Below, piece by piece: positions 20,837 through 29,455 of a DNA stretch of 64,000 nt (position 1 is the first letter of the stretch; every line of letters begins with the position of its first letter). Made by a program: the position numbers and the translations under genes. The stretch lies in contig NZ_CP122979.1 of the NCBI RefSeq assembly GCF_029854295.1, positions 124,001 to 188,000 on the forward strand, given 5' to 3'. A model generated the notes under the pieces. That model did no database searches, was not told the DNA's origin, and saw only the letters and a program-made list of their open reading frames with translations. The DNA is from Mesomycoplasma lagogenitalium (GTDB lineage Bacteria > Bacillota_I > Bacilli_A > Mycoplasmatales > Metamycoplasmataceae).

Positions 20837-21670
20837 ATGAATAAACCTTTAATTTTAAGTGGAAAAGAAGCTTCGAGAGTTATTTTTGAAGATCTTAAAA
20901 AATTTTTCACTTCATTAAAAAAACAAGCAATTTTTAAAATTATCCAAGTTGGCGATAATCAAGCTTCAAATAAGTATGTAAAAAATAAATTAAAAAAAGC
21001 TCAAGAATTAAATGTTCATGGCATATTAATTAAATTAGATGAATTTATTTCAGAAGAAAAACTGAAAATGATTATTAAAAACGAAGCAGATACAAGCGAT
21101 GGATTAATAGTTCAATTACCACTTCCTAAACACATTAATACTCAATCGGTTTTAAATTTTGTTCCGTTGCAAAAAGATATAGACGGACTTTCAGAAATAA
21201 ATCAAAAAAATTTTTATCAAAATCAATTAGCATTTGCACCAGCAACTGCTAGAGGTATTATTATGCTTTTAAATTTTTATAATATTGATTTAAAAAATAA
21301 AAAAGCATATGTTATTGGTGAATCGAATTTAGTGGGAAAACCAACTAAATATCTTTTAAATAAACTAGGTTCTATAACAAAAAGTTTTAATAAAAAAACT
21401 GGTATATTAGGTTGTGAAGATGCTGATATTTTAATTGTTGCTGCTGGCGAAAAACATCTAGTAAAAGCTGAAAATGTAAAATTAAATTCAATTATAGTAG
21501 ATGTGGGGATTAACACTTTATCAAATAATAAAATAACTGGTGATGTTGATTTTGAACAAGTTTCAAAAAAAGTTTTTGCCATTTCACCTGTTCCCGGCGG
21601 TGTTGGACCAATGACAATTATTGCACTCTTTTCTAATTTAAAAGATGCGATAAAAAACAATAAAAGTTAA
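20837..21670 (+). CDS. folD: Methylenetetrahydrofolate dehydrogenase/cyclohydrolase
   Basis: A 277-residue bifunctional enzyme interconverting 5,10-methylene-THF and 10-formyl-THF, needed for initiator formylation and thymidylate or purine reactions. Motifs: VGDNQASNKYVKNK with the catalytic lysine, DGLIVQLPLPKH, KDIDGL, the NADP site VIGESNLVGKP and the C-terminal SPVPGGVGPMT. Length is typical. Starts immediately after the valS stop with no gap; last gene of the FolT run. Confidence 0.97.
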   Translation: MNKPLILSGKEASRVIFEDLKKFFTSLKKQAIFKIIQVGDNQASNKYVKNKLKKAQELNVHGILIKLDEFISEEKLKMIIKNEADTSDGLIVQLPLPKHINTQSVLNFVPLQKDIDGLSEINQKNFYQNQLAFAPATARGIIMLLNFYNIDLKNKKAYVIGESNLVGKPTKYLLNKLGSITKSFNKKTGILGCEDADILIVAAGEKHLVKAENVKLNSIIVDVGINTLSNNKITGDVDFEQVSKKVFAISPVPGGVGPMTIIALFSNLKDAIKNNKS

Positions 21671-21708
21671 TTTTAAGTTATTTTACTTGTTAATTAGTTT
21701 ATATTATT

Positions 21709-21760
21709 AAAAACAAAAAAATAAACAATTTTATAATGATGTTTATTTTTTTGTTTTTTT
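21709..21760 (+). terminator. Terminator after folD (also repeated downstream)
   Basis: A perfect 19-bp stem made of A/C on one side and T/G on the other (arms 21709-21727 and 21740-21758) with a T tail. A near copy lies at 22749-22800, so the terminator and the promoter after it were duplicated together. Confidence 0.9.
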
Positions 21761-21787
21761 ATTACAATTTTCTTTTATTTATTGAGT

Positions 21788-21805
21788 TATAATTAAAATA
21801 TAAAG
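21788..21805 (+). promoter_or_regulatory. Promoter and RBS of the first lipoprotein, duplicated before the protease
   Basis: TATAAT at 21788-21793 and an AAGGAG SD. The same block (TTGAGTTATAATTAAAATAT) recurs at 22820-22839 before the protease gene, where TATAAT is at 22826-22831. Confidence 0.6.
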
Positions 21806-21814
21806 GAGATGTAA

Positions 21815-22728
21815 ATGAAATTGAAAAAAATGATGATAACTTTGCCTTTAATTTCTTTATCTGCAATTTCGTTAGTTTCTTGTAATACGAGAGAAAAAAA
21901 TGCTGAATTAAATGCAATTAAATTAAAAGAAAAAATGAATACAAATAATTTATTTGATTTGTTTAAAAAAGATGCTAAAAAAATCTTGTTTTCTGAAGTT
22001 TCTCTTCTGCCTTATGAATTAAACCGAGGTCAATTAAATGATTTTTACTTTCATCCACCTTATGATTTAATACGAGAATATATATATCACAAAACTTTTA
22101 GAAGTATTCCTTGAAACATAGAAGATAAAGACGAAATGACATTAAAAGAAATGGGAAATATAAATGAAAAAATGGATTATGATAGTTTAAGAAAAAGAGG
22201 TGTTTTTAGACAAGAAGATATAATTTTTATAAATTATCATATTATAAAACCAAATATTATAAAAAATGATAATAAACGTTATATGTTAATTAATCTTTAT
22301 AGTGTTTTTGTAGCTAAAAAATGAGAAGAAACAGATAAAAACACGAAAGAAACGGAAGTATTTTACTCTTTTAAATCTCCTGACACTAAATATTGAATTA
22401 ATAATCCAGAACTGAAAATTTCAAGATTTTTCCAAACTGAATGAGGAGGAGTAAAAATTGAAAATGGAAATGTAAAATATGATACATTAGATCCTAATAT
22501 TCATTTTAATAACTCAAAAGATTCTAATATTTCCATAATGAATGTTGTTTATGATAAGGATATTGATAAAAAATAATTGAAATTAATCCTAATCATATAG
22601 AAAAATCAAAACACCCATTTGTTAAAGTTATAATGAAAAGTTATGCATTACCACTAGATGATGCTAGAAAAATATCAGATTTATTTCATTTATTGGGAAG
22701 GGAACCTAATTATGTGGCAAACGAATAA
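21815..22728 (+). pseudogene. Surface lipoprotein A, frameshifted near the C-terminus
   Basis: The first frame gives 253 residues (21815-22576) with a signal peptide ending SLVSC (Cys23), then LKEKMNTNNLFDLFKK and a body without known domain. The TAA stop at 22574 follows GATAAAAAA. One extra A would carry translation on through IIEINPNHIEKSKHPFVKVI to a stop at 22726-22728. The third paralogue at 25714 keeps the equivalent segment (KYPFVRVVMKTY) in frame, so the tail belongs to the protein. It could be a decayed gene, an off-state of a homopolymer switch, or be read by slippage. Function unknown; mycoplasma surface lipoproteins often vary antigenically. Confidence 0.7.
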
Positions 22729-22738
22729 CTTATTTAAA
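21865..22738 (+). repeat. Direct repeat, copy 1 (lipoprotein A body)
   Basis: About 870 bp shared with copy 2 at 24746-25618 at an offset of 2880-2881. Long stretches (for example 22081-22560 against 24961-25440) differ at only a few bases. Direct orientation, with a protease gene between the copies. Confidence 0.9.
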
Positions 22739-22748
22739 AAATAACATT

Positions 22749-22800
22749 AAAAACAAAAAAATAAGCATTTTAAAATGATGTTTATTTTTTTGTTTTTTAT
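22749..22800 (+). terminator. Terminator after lipoprotein A (duplicate of 21709-21760)
   Basis: Same 19-bp stem as after folD but with one G-T pair, followed by T-rich DNA. Confidence 0.85.
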
Positions 22801-22852
22801 TACATTTTTCTTTTATTTATTGAGTTATAATTAAAATATAAAGGAGGTATAA

Positions 22853-24703
22853 ATGAAATTGAAAAAAATATTTAAAAAAATAGCAATAACTTTGCCCTTA
22901 GTTGCTTTGCCTACTGTGGGAATTTCTTATTCTTATAACAACAATTCAACTAAAATTGTAAGAAATGTAGATAAATATAATTTTATACACAAAAAACTTT
23001 GAGATCATTTAAATATAAAAAATAATGAATTTATCTATGAACCCATTAAAATAGGAATAATAGACGGAGGGTTAGTTGATTCTAATTTCCTTAAATTTAA
23101 TAATAATACAATATCGGAAATTGATCTAAAACAGAAATACTATTTAAAAAATAATCCTAATAGATTAAATAAAAATAATGTTATTTATAATCAGCAAGAA
23201 AACACTGAAATAAAAAAAACTTTCGAAGATGCATGAAAAGATAATAAACACGCAACAGAAATTGCCTCTATTATAGGTTCTGATTCTGGAATATTTAAAA
23301 ATGCCGTTTTTTATTCTACAACTTATAATGAAAATGGAGACGAAAGTGATTTGGAAATTCTTAGAAGAAACTTGGAGTTTTTTAAAAACAACAATGTTAA
23401 ATTTATAAATATGAGTTATGGTTTTGCTAATTTTGAAGAATGAACAAAGTTTTTTTATAAAGTATCTCACCAAATTTCTAACAAAAATATAAATTTTGAA
23501 GATTTAAAAAAATATAATGATAATTTAAAAAATGCAATTGAATTAAACTGGAAATTAGATTACGAAGAACAAGCTGCTCTTTTGGACGAATATGCTTATA
23601 AAGAAGATATGAAATTTTTTATTTCTGTAGGAAATTCAAAAATAGAGTTTCCTAAAATAAAAGAAATGAACAAAAAAATGATCTCAATTATTGAAAATTA
23701 TTTTTTAGATAATAAAAGTATTAATTTTAATATTAAAGCAATTTTAAATTCGATACTAGAAAAATCAAAACTCATAACAAACGATGACAAACTATTTTTA
23801 AAACAAGCAAAAATAAAAAAATCTAAAAATACTTTTATTATCGGTGCTTACAATATGAATGATGGTAAAATTGAAAATTTTTCTGAAGGAAATATGCTAA
23901 ATTGAAGAAATTCTCCACTAGGAGTAGCTCCAGATAAATTTAGCAAAGAAACTCTTTTATTAAATGATCAATATTTTTCTACAAAAACATCATTTGATGA
24001 TCCTAGCATTTATAAATGGTCGGGCACTAGTTTTTCCGCCCCTGTTGTTTTAACATTATCAGCTCTTATTTCAAAGTTAAATAATAAAGAATATAAAGTA
24101 GCAGAACTAAAAGCGGCACTTTTAGCTAGTTTTAAATTATCTTCTGAAGAGGAAAAAAACGCTGATCAATATGGCTATGGAAAAATTTCTTGAGACAGAC
24201 TAAAATTTTATATAAATAAAGTTCGAAAAATAGAAAAAAAAGATTTAGTAGACGGATATAAGTTTGATTCAGGATATATGAATAGAACAAAAAGAAAATA
24301 TTTATTTGTATTTTCTAATTTAGCAGTTGTTCATGAATCATTGCCTCTTGAGAATCCAAATAGTATTTCTAAATATTTTATAAATGATGAAGAAGCAAAA
24401 AAATATATTAGTCCTTTTAATGTAATTTTAGAAAATTATACTGCTCTTTCATCTAAAAAAATGTATGAATTAACTCGGTTAACAGGGTATGGCGGAATTG
24501 AATGATCAACTCACTTAAAAATTTATGAAAATGCCACTAAAAAAATTGGTTCATACGAGCCGTCAATTCCGATGAAATATAAAATTCATTTCCAAAAGGA
24601 AAAAAAATATTCTTATTTTACTGAAAAAGTAATTGAAAAGGGGTTATACTACATTTTAGATACAAACGAAATAACACAAGAGGAATATATACCATATGAA
24701 TAA
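22853..24703 (+). CDS. Secreted subtilisin-like serine protease (S8 family)
   Basis: A 616-residue protease. The triad is visible in the usual order: Asp in GIIDGG, His in DNKHATEIASIIG, Ser in GTSFSAP, with oxyanion Asn in FISVGNS. The N-terminus is a signal peptide like that of lipoprotein A (ITLPLVALP), but the lipobox cysteine is missing (GISYSYN), so it may be released or held by an uncleaved signal. The last 200 residues are a C-terminal extension of unknown fold ending TQEEYIPYE. S8 proteases in mycoplasmas are surface or secreted factors; the substrate is unknown. Strong SD AAGGAGG. It overlaps the next ORF by 8 nt. Confidence 0.88.
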
Positions 24704-25608
24704 AAAAATAAAAATGTTCACTATATGTTCTGCCTCTTTGCCAGTAATTTCGTTAGTTTCTTGTAATACAAGAGAAAAAAATGCTGAATTAAATGCAATT
24801 AAATTAAAAGAAAAAATGAATACAAATAATTTATTTGATTTGTTTAAAAAAGATGCTGAAAAATCTTGTTTTCTAAAGAATTTCTTCTCCCTTATGAATT
24901 AAACTGAGGACAATTAAAGAATTTTTACTTTCATTCACCTTATGATTTAATACGAGAATATATATATCACAAAACTTTTAGAAGTATTCCTTGATACATA
25001 GAAGATAAAGACGAAATGGCATTAAAAGAAATGGGAAATATAAATGAGAAAATGGATTATGATAGTTTATGAAAAAGAGGTATTTTTAGACAAGAAGATA
25101 TAATTTTTATAAATTATCATATTATAAAACCAAATATTATAAAAAATGATAATAAACGTTATATGTTAATTAATCTTTATAGTGTTTTTGTAGCTAAAAA
25201 ATGAGAAGAAACAGATAAAAACACGAAAGAAACGGAAGTATTTTACTCTTTTAAATCTCCTGACACTAAATATTGAATTAATAATCCAGAACTGAAAATT
25301 TCAAGATTTTTCCAAACTGAATGAGGAGGAGTAAAAATTGAAAATGGAAATGTAAAATATGATACATTAGATCCTAATATTCATTTTAATAACTCAAAAG
25401 ATTCTAATATTTCCATAATGAATGTTGTTTATGATAAGGATATTGATAAAAAATAATTGAAATTAATCCTAATCATATAGAAAAATCAAAACACCCATTT
25501 GTTAAAGTTATAATGAAAAGTTATGCATTACCACTAGATGATGCTAGAAAAATATCTGATTTATTTCATTTATTAGGAAGGTATCCTTACGGACCAGTTA
25601 TCGAATAA
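24696..25608 (+). pseudogene. Surface lipoprotein A', broken copy of A
   Basis: Starts inside the end of the protease gene. The signal peptide (ending SLVSC) differs from that of A, but from the cysteine onward the DNA is nearly identical. Its A run after GATGCT is one base shorter (GAAAAA against AAAAAAA), which shifts the frame and stops translation at 68 residues (24902). It also carries the same TAA after GATAAAAAA (about 25454) as copy A, so at least two frameshifts are needed to restore it. The C-terminal 10 codons diverge from A (YPYGPVIE). Confidence 0.75.
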
Positions 25609-25618
25609 CTTATTTAAT
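24746..25618 (+). repeat. Direct repeat, copy 2 (lipoprotein A' body)
   Basis: Partner of 21865-22738. Recombination between the two would delete or duplicate 2.88 kb holding the protease gene. Confidence 0.9.
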
Positions 25619-25664
25619 TTTAATAAATAAATATTAAAGTAAAAAATATTCATTATATTTACTA

Positions 25665-25720
25665 TATTTTATTTTAGACACAGACAAAATTACTCAGGAG
25701 GAATACATCCCTTATGAATA
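25665..25720 (+). pseudogene. Fossil 3' end of a second S8 protease gene
   Basis: The stretch TTAGACACAGACAAAATTAC onward encodes LDTDKITQEEYIPYE plus stop, nearly the same as the last residues of the intact protease (LDTNEITQEEYIPYE). The same ATGAATAAA start of a lipoprotein overlaps the stop in both places. Nothing of the protease upstream of this tail remains. Confidence 0.8.
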
Positions 25721-26699
25721 AATTATTAAAAATTGCCTTAATTGTGCCACAACATTATCTATAATTCCGCTAGATTCTTGTTCTAAAATTGAAAGTCAGT
25801 CAGCACAAAATACTATTAAATTAAAAGAAAATTTAAATTTAGAAAATTTATTTTCAATGGGCGGTGAAGTTGAATCCTGAAAGTTTAAAAAAACTAATTT
25901 CGACGACATTGTCATTGTTTATGATTTTAAATCAGATTCAAAGAAATGAACTATTTTAGATAACGGTAAAATATTTTCATTTTTTAACAATGTAAAAGTC
26001 AAACATTCAATGTTTCCTGAAACGTTTAAAGAAGATTGAAAAGAATTAAACAGAAGTGAGCAAATGACTTATCACAATCCAGAACTAAGAAAAAAATTAC
26101 GCGAAGAACTAGAAAATCGTTATAAAGATAATTTAGAAAAATTAAATAAGGAAATGGAATATCAAAATTTACGAGAAAAGCATAATTTTTTTCAAGAAAG
26201 TGTCAATTTTATAAATATTAAGCAACTTGAAGATCACCCAATTAATAATGAAAGAAAATATATAGCGATAAATTTATTTAATTTTTTAGTTGCAAAAAAA
26301 GAAGTAATACAAAATAGCAAAAATAATGAAATTGAAACATTTTATACATTAAATTCAAACACACCGTATTTTATTAATGAAGCTAAATTAAATATTAAAA
26401 ATAATTTTAATTTTGAAAATAACAGCATTGAAATAATTAATGACATTAAAGAAACAAAATTTGATCTTGATAAATATTATAAAAATTTAAGTCATTCAAA
26501 TGTTTCAATAATAGATATTTCATCAGCTCCTGATCCTTACAATGATGATGAAACTATAAGAATGCCTTATTCCAATTTTATAATTAAATCTAAATATCCT
26601 TTTGTAAGAGTCGTAATGAAAACATATATAGTTGAAACAAAAACAAATATCGACAATTTAAAATATTCAGATATTGAAAATGCTTTAAAAATTCAATAA
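25714..26699 (+). pseudogene. Surface lipoprotein B, frameshifted in the signal peptide
   Basis: Third member of the A family. ATG 25714 opens MNKLLKIALIVP and then runs to a stop at about 25764. One added base near 25746 (CCACAAC to CCAACAAC) would join it to an open frame reading LSIIPLDSCSKIE, with a lipobox cysteine, and on to 26699 without further damage. An in-frame ATG at 25857 could give a protein without signal, probably not functional at the surface. About 327 residues when repaired. The C-terminal KYPFVRVVMKTY matches the out-of-frame tails of A and A'. Confidence 0.65.
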
Positions 26700-26727
26700 A
26701 TTAATAAAATTAAAACAAAGTTTTTAT

Positions 26728-26762
26728 AACATAAAAAGTTGATACTTTTTATGTTTTTTTAC
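26728..26762 (+). terminator. Terminator after lipoprotein B
   Basis: AACATAAAAAGT pairs with ACTTTTTATGTT over a 4-nt loop, followed by a T run. Confidence 0.9.
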
Positions 26763-26801
26763 TGTTTTTTATATAATTTATTTATTAAATTAAGGAGAAT
26801 G

Positions 26802-27629
26802 ATGAGTAAAAAAATTAGTCCTTTTGTAAAATGAGTTGGTGGAAAAACTCAAATACTAAATGAAATAAAAAAGCGAATGCCTAAAAAATTTAATAAATAT
26901 TATGAGCCATTTGTAGGAGGGGGAGCACTACTTTTTGAAATAATGCCCGAAGTTGCTATTATTAATGATATTAATTCACATTTAATTAATGCATATAAAA
27001 AAATAAAAACCGACCATAAAAAATTGTTAATGTTACTAAAAAAATGAGATAATGAAGTTTGTGATAAAAATTTATATTTTCAACGACGAAAAGAATTTAA
27101 TCTTAAAATAATTAATAATACTAATGATGTTGAAGCCGCTGCGCTTTTTATATATTTAAATAAAAGATGTTTCAACGGAATTTATCGTGTTAATTCAAAG
27201 GGTTTATTCAATGTGCCTTTCAATAATAAGGCAAAAGTGAATTCTTTTTCAGAAGATAATATTAAAAATATTGGTTATTTTTTAAAAAAAGTTAAAATTT
27301 TAAATTTAGATTTTGAAAAAGCGTTAGTGGATGCAACGAAAGATGATTTTATTTTTTTTGATAGCCCTTATGCTCCATTGACAAAAACATCCTTCAATTC
27401 TTATACTGAAAATGGATTTGGTGTAGATGATCATATTAGATTATTTAATTTGTTTAAACAATTAGATGAAAAAGGTTGTTATGTTATGTTAACTAATCAT
27501 AATACACCATTTATAAATGAATTATATAAAGATTATAAAATTGAAATAATAAATGTCAAAAGAATGGTTAATTCTGATGCTAATAATAGGTATGGACAAG
27601 AAGTTATTATTACAAATTATTTAAAATAA
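26802..27629 (+). CDS. DNA adenine methyltransferase, Dam/DpnII type (predicted GATC)
   Basis: A 275-residue alpha-class adenine methylase. FVKWVGGKTQIL at the N-terminus and YYEPFVGGGALLFEI form the SAM site; the catalytic motif IV near residue 187 reads DSPYAPLTKTSFNSYT. The family consensus is DPPY, so the second residue is changed to Ser. DDHIRLF and ML TNHNTPF further support the Dam/M.DpnII relationship. A tandem ATG at 26799 is only 1 nt from the SD; 26802 has better spacing. It is 8 nt before a DpnII-like nuclease. Confidence 0.88.
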
Positions 27630-27637
27630 GGAAAAAT

Positions 27638-28554
27638 ATGAACAATTTAAAGCAAGATGAAAAATTAAAACTTTTTATCCATACTCTTTTAGAAACGAAT
27701 CGAGATTATGATTTTTATATCAACTGAAATAACATTGATTATTATAATGAATTCAAACAAGAATTAGAATGGTTAAATATATTAATAAAAAATGACGATT
27801 TTGATAATCAATTTTCAATTTTATTAAAAAATAAACCATCAATTGTAAAAACTTTTCCCTTACTTTTTGCGCTTGGGAAAAAAGAAAGGGATGAATTGGT
27901 AAAAAAATCAAAAAAATTTAAATTAATTAATTCAGATGATGAATTTTACTTTTCAGAAAATTTAGAAAATTCCACTTTAACAGAAAAACAAATTAGCAAA
28001 TACTTAATTTTTTTCAAAAAAATGGGTCTAAAAAATTTATTTATGAACTTTATAAATTCTAGTGTTTTAGATTATGTTATAGGAGTTCTTGTGGGGTTGG
28101 ACACAAATGGAAGAAAAAATAGAAGCGGTATAAATTTTGAATCACTTTGTTCAAATGTTATTGAATCCATTTGCAAAAAATATGATATTTTTATAAAAAA
28201 ACAAAAAAATTTAAAGAATTAAATAACTTAAAGTTTAGTATAAATGAAGATATTTTAAATAGAAAAGCAGATTTTATTTTAATAAAAAATAATAAAATTA
28301 TTAATATTGAAGTTAATTATTTCTTTTCTTCTGGTTCTAAGCCAGAAGAAATTGTTGATAGTTATATAAATAGAAAAAATGATTTAAAACAAAATAATAT
28401 CGAATTTATTTTAATTTCAGATGGTTTATGTTGAAATAACGAATTTAAAAGTCAACTTAATAAAGTTTTTAAATACATAGATTTAATGAATTTTTATATG
28501 GCTAGCAACGGTTATTTAGAAGATATTATAAAAACATATTTGGATATAAAATAA
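27638..28554 (+). pseudogene. DpnII/MboI-like restriction endonuclease, frameshifted
   Basis: The first frame codes 194 residues to a stop at 28222 and contains the family landmark GLDTNGRKNRSG. The rest continues in another frame (from about 28210) with RKADFILIKNNKIINIEVNYFFSSGSKPEE, the catalytic part related to the ETNFYSSGGSKL region of DpnII/MboI. The break lies in a run of seven A (28203-28209); one more A joins the halves into about 304 residues. With the methylase it forms a GATC restriction-modification system whose nuclease is off or dead in this sequence. A downstream run of 17 A (28567-28583) follows. Confidence 0.82.
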
Positions 28555-28569
28555 TGTTAAAAATTTAAA

Positions 28570-28612
28570 AAAAAAAAAAAAAAGATGATCTTTTGTTTTT
28601 AAGATCAACTTT
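28570..28612 (-). terminator. Terminator of tdk
   Basis: On the minus strand AAGTTGATCTT pairs with AAGATCATCTT (one mismatch) and is followed by a long T run (17 A on the plus strand at 28567-28583). Confidence 0.75.
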
Positions 28613-28613
28613 T

Positions 28614-29228
28614 TTAATCAACATTCTTTTTCGCTTCTTCCATTTTAGTCACTTCTTGCATTTTAGTAAATTCTCCTTTTATATGACAAGAACGGCATCT
28701 AGCTTCGTACTCTTCAATATCGCCTAACATTTTTAAATTTCGACTATTAACTTTTCTAAAACTAGTTGAAGCTGCATTTTTACATCTAACGCAAACTGCT
28801 TGTAATTTTGTAATAGTTTCAGCCATAGATAGAAGATAAGGCATAATCCCAAAAGGTCTTCTTAAATAATCTAAGTCCAATCCACTAACAATTACTCTAA
28901 TACCGTCATCAGCCAGTTCGTTTATTAAAGTTAAAACATCCTTGTTAAAAAAATGAACCTCATCAATAGCAACAGCCTTATAATTTTTCTTTTTAAATAA
29001 TTCTCGTATTTCATCAGCACTAGAAACACTATGAGTCGAAATTTTAGCACCTGATCTGGAAATAATTTCATTTTCTGAAAAACGAGTATCAAAATTTGGT
29101 TTAATAACTAAAGTTTTAATATTTGCATACTCAAGAATTCTTATTCTTTTTAATAATTCTTCGCTTTTACCCGAAAACATAGGACCTGTAATCACTTCTA
29201 TCATTCCTTCGGAAAATTTTTTATACAT
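28614..29228 (-). CDS. tdk: Thymidine kinase
   Basis: A 204-residue type II thymidine kinase phosphorylating thymidine for salvage. P-loop GPMFSGKSEELL, the Walker-B-like AIDEVHFF with catalytic Glu, VIVSGLDLDYLRRPFG lasso region, and two CxxC pairs (CVRCKNAA and CRSCH) of the zinc site. Length normal plus a charged tail. It complements the deo cluster at the right end. The SD AAGGAG is about 15 nt upstream, so a later start is possible. Confidence 0.95.
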   Translation of the reverse strand: MYKKFSEGMIEVITGPMFSGKSEELLKRIRILEYANIKTLVIKPNFDTRFSENEIISRSGAKISTHSVSSADEIRELFKKKNYKAVAIDEVHFFNKDVLTLINELADDGIRVIVSGLDLDYLRRPFGIMPYLLSMAETITKLQAVCVRCKNAASTSFRKVNSRNLKMLGDIEEYEARCRSCHIKGEFTKMQEVTKMEEAKKNVD

Positions 29229-29455
29229 TTAACCCCCAAAATCTCCTTTTAATTTTTTGATAATAATTTTATTAAATTCTATTATAAATTAATAGTTTTA
29301 ATAGCAAAATAAAAACTAAAAATGATCTATATATGATAAAGCATTTTTGCTGTAAAAAAAACTATATTATTTTTTTACTAATTTAAAATTGATAATTTGG
29401 TAAAATTTTTATATTATTAATTAAAAATTAATATTTCAAATTAAATGAGGTAATA

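Noticed and set aside
21709-22800. Repeated terminator-promoter blocks considered as an insertion sequence end
   Set aside because: No transposase or terminal inverted repeats; they are duplicated intergenic regions of the lipoprotein/protease unit.
22853-24703. Protease considered as the MIP immunoglobulin protease of the MIB-MIP system
   Set aside because: It has the subtilisin triad order and GTSFSAP motif, and no MIB-like partner is present, so I see no support.
28567-28583. A17 run considered as a phase-variation switch for tdk
   Set aside because: It lies after the tdk stop and serves as the T tail of its terminator.
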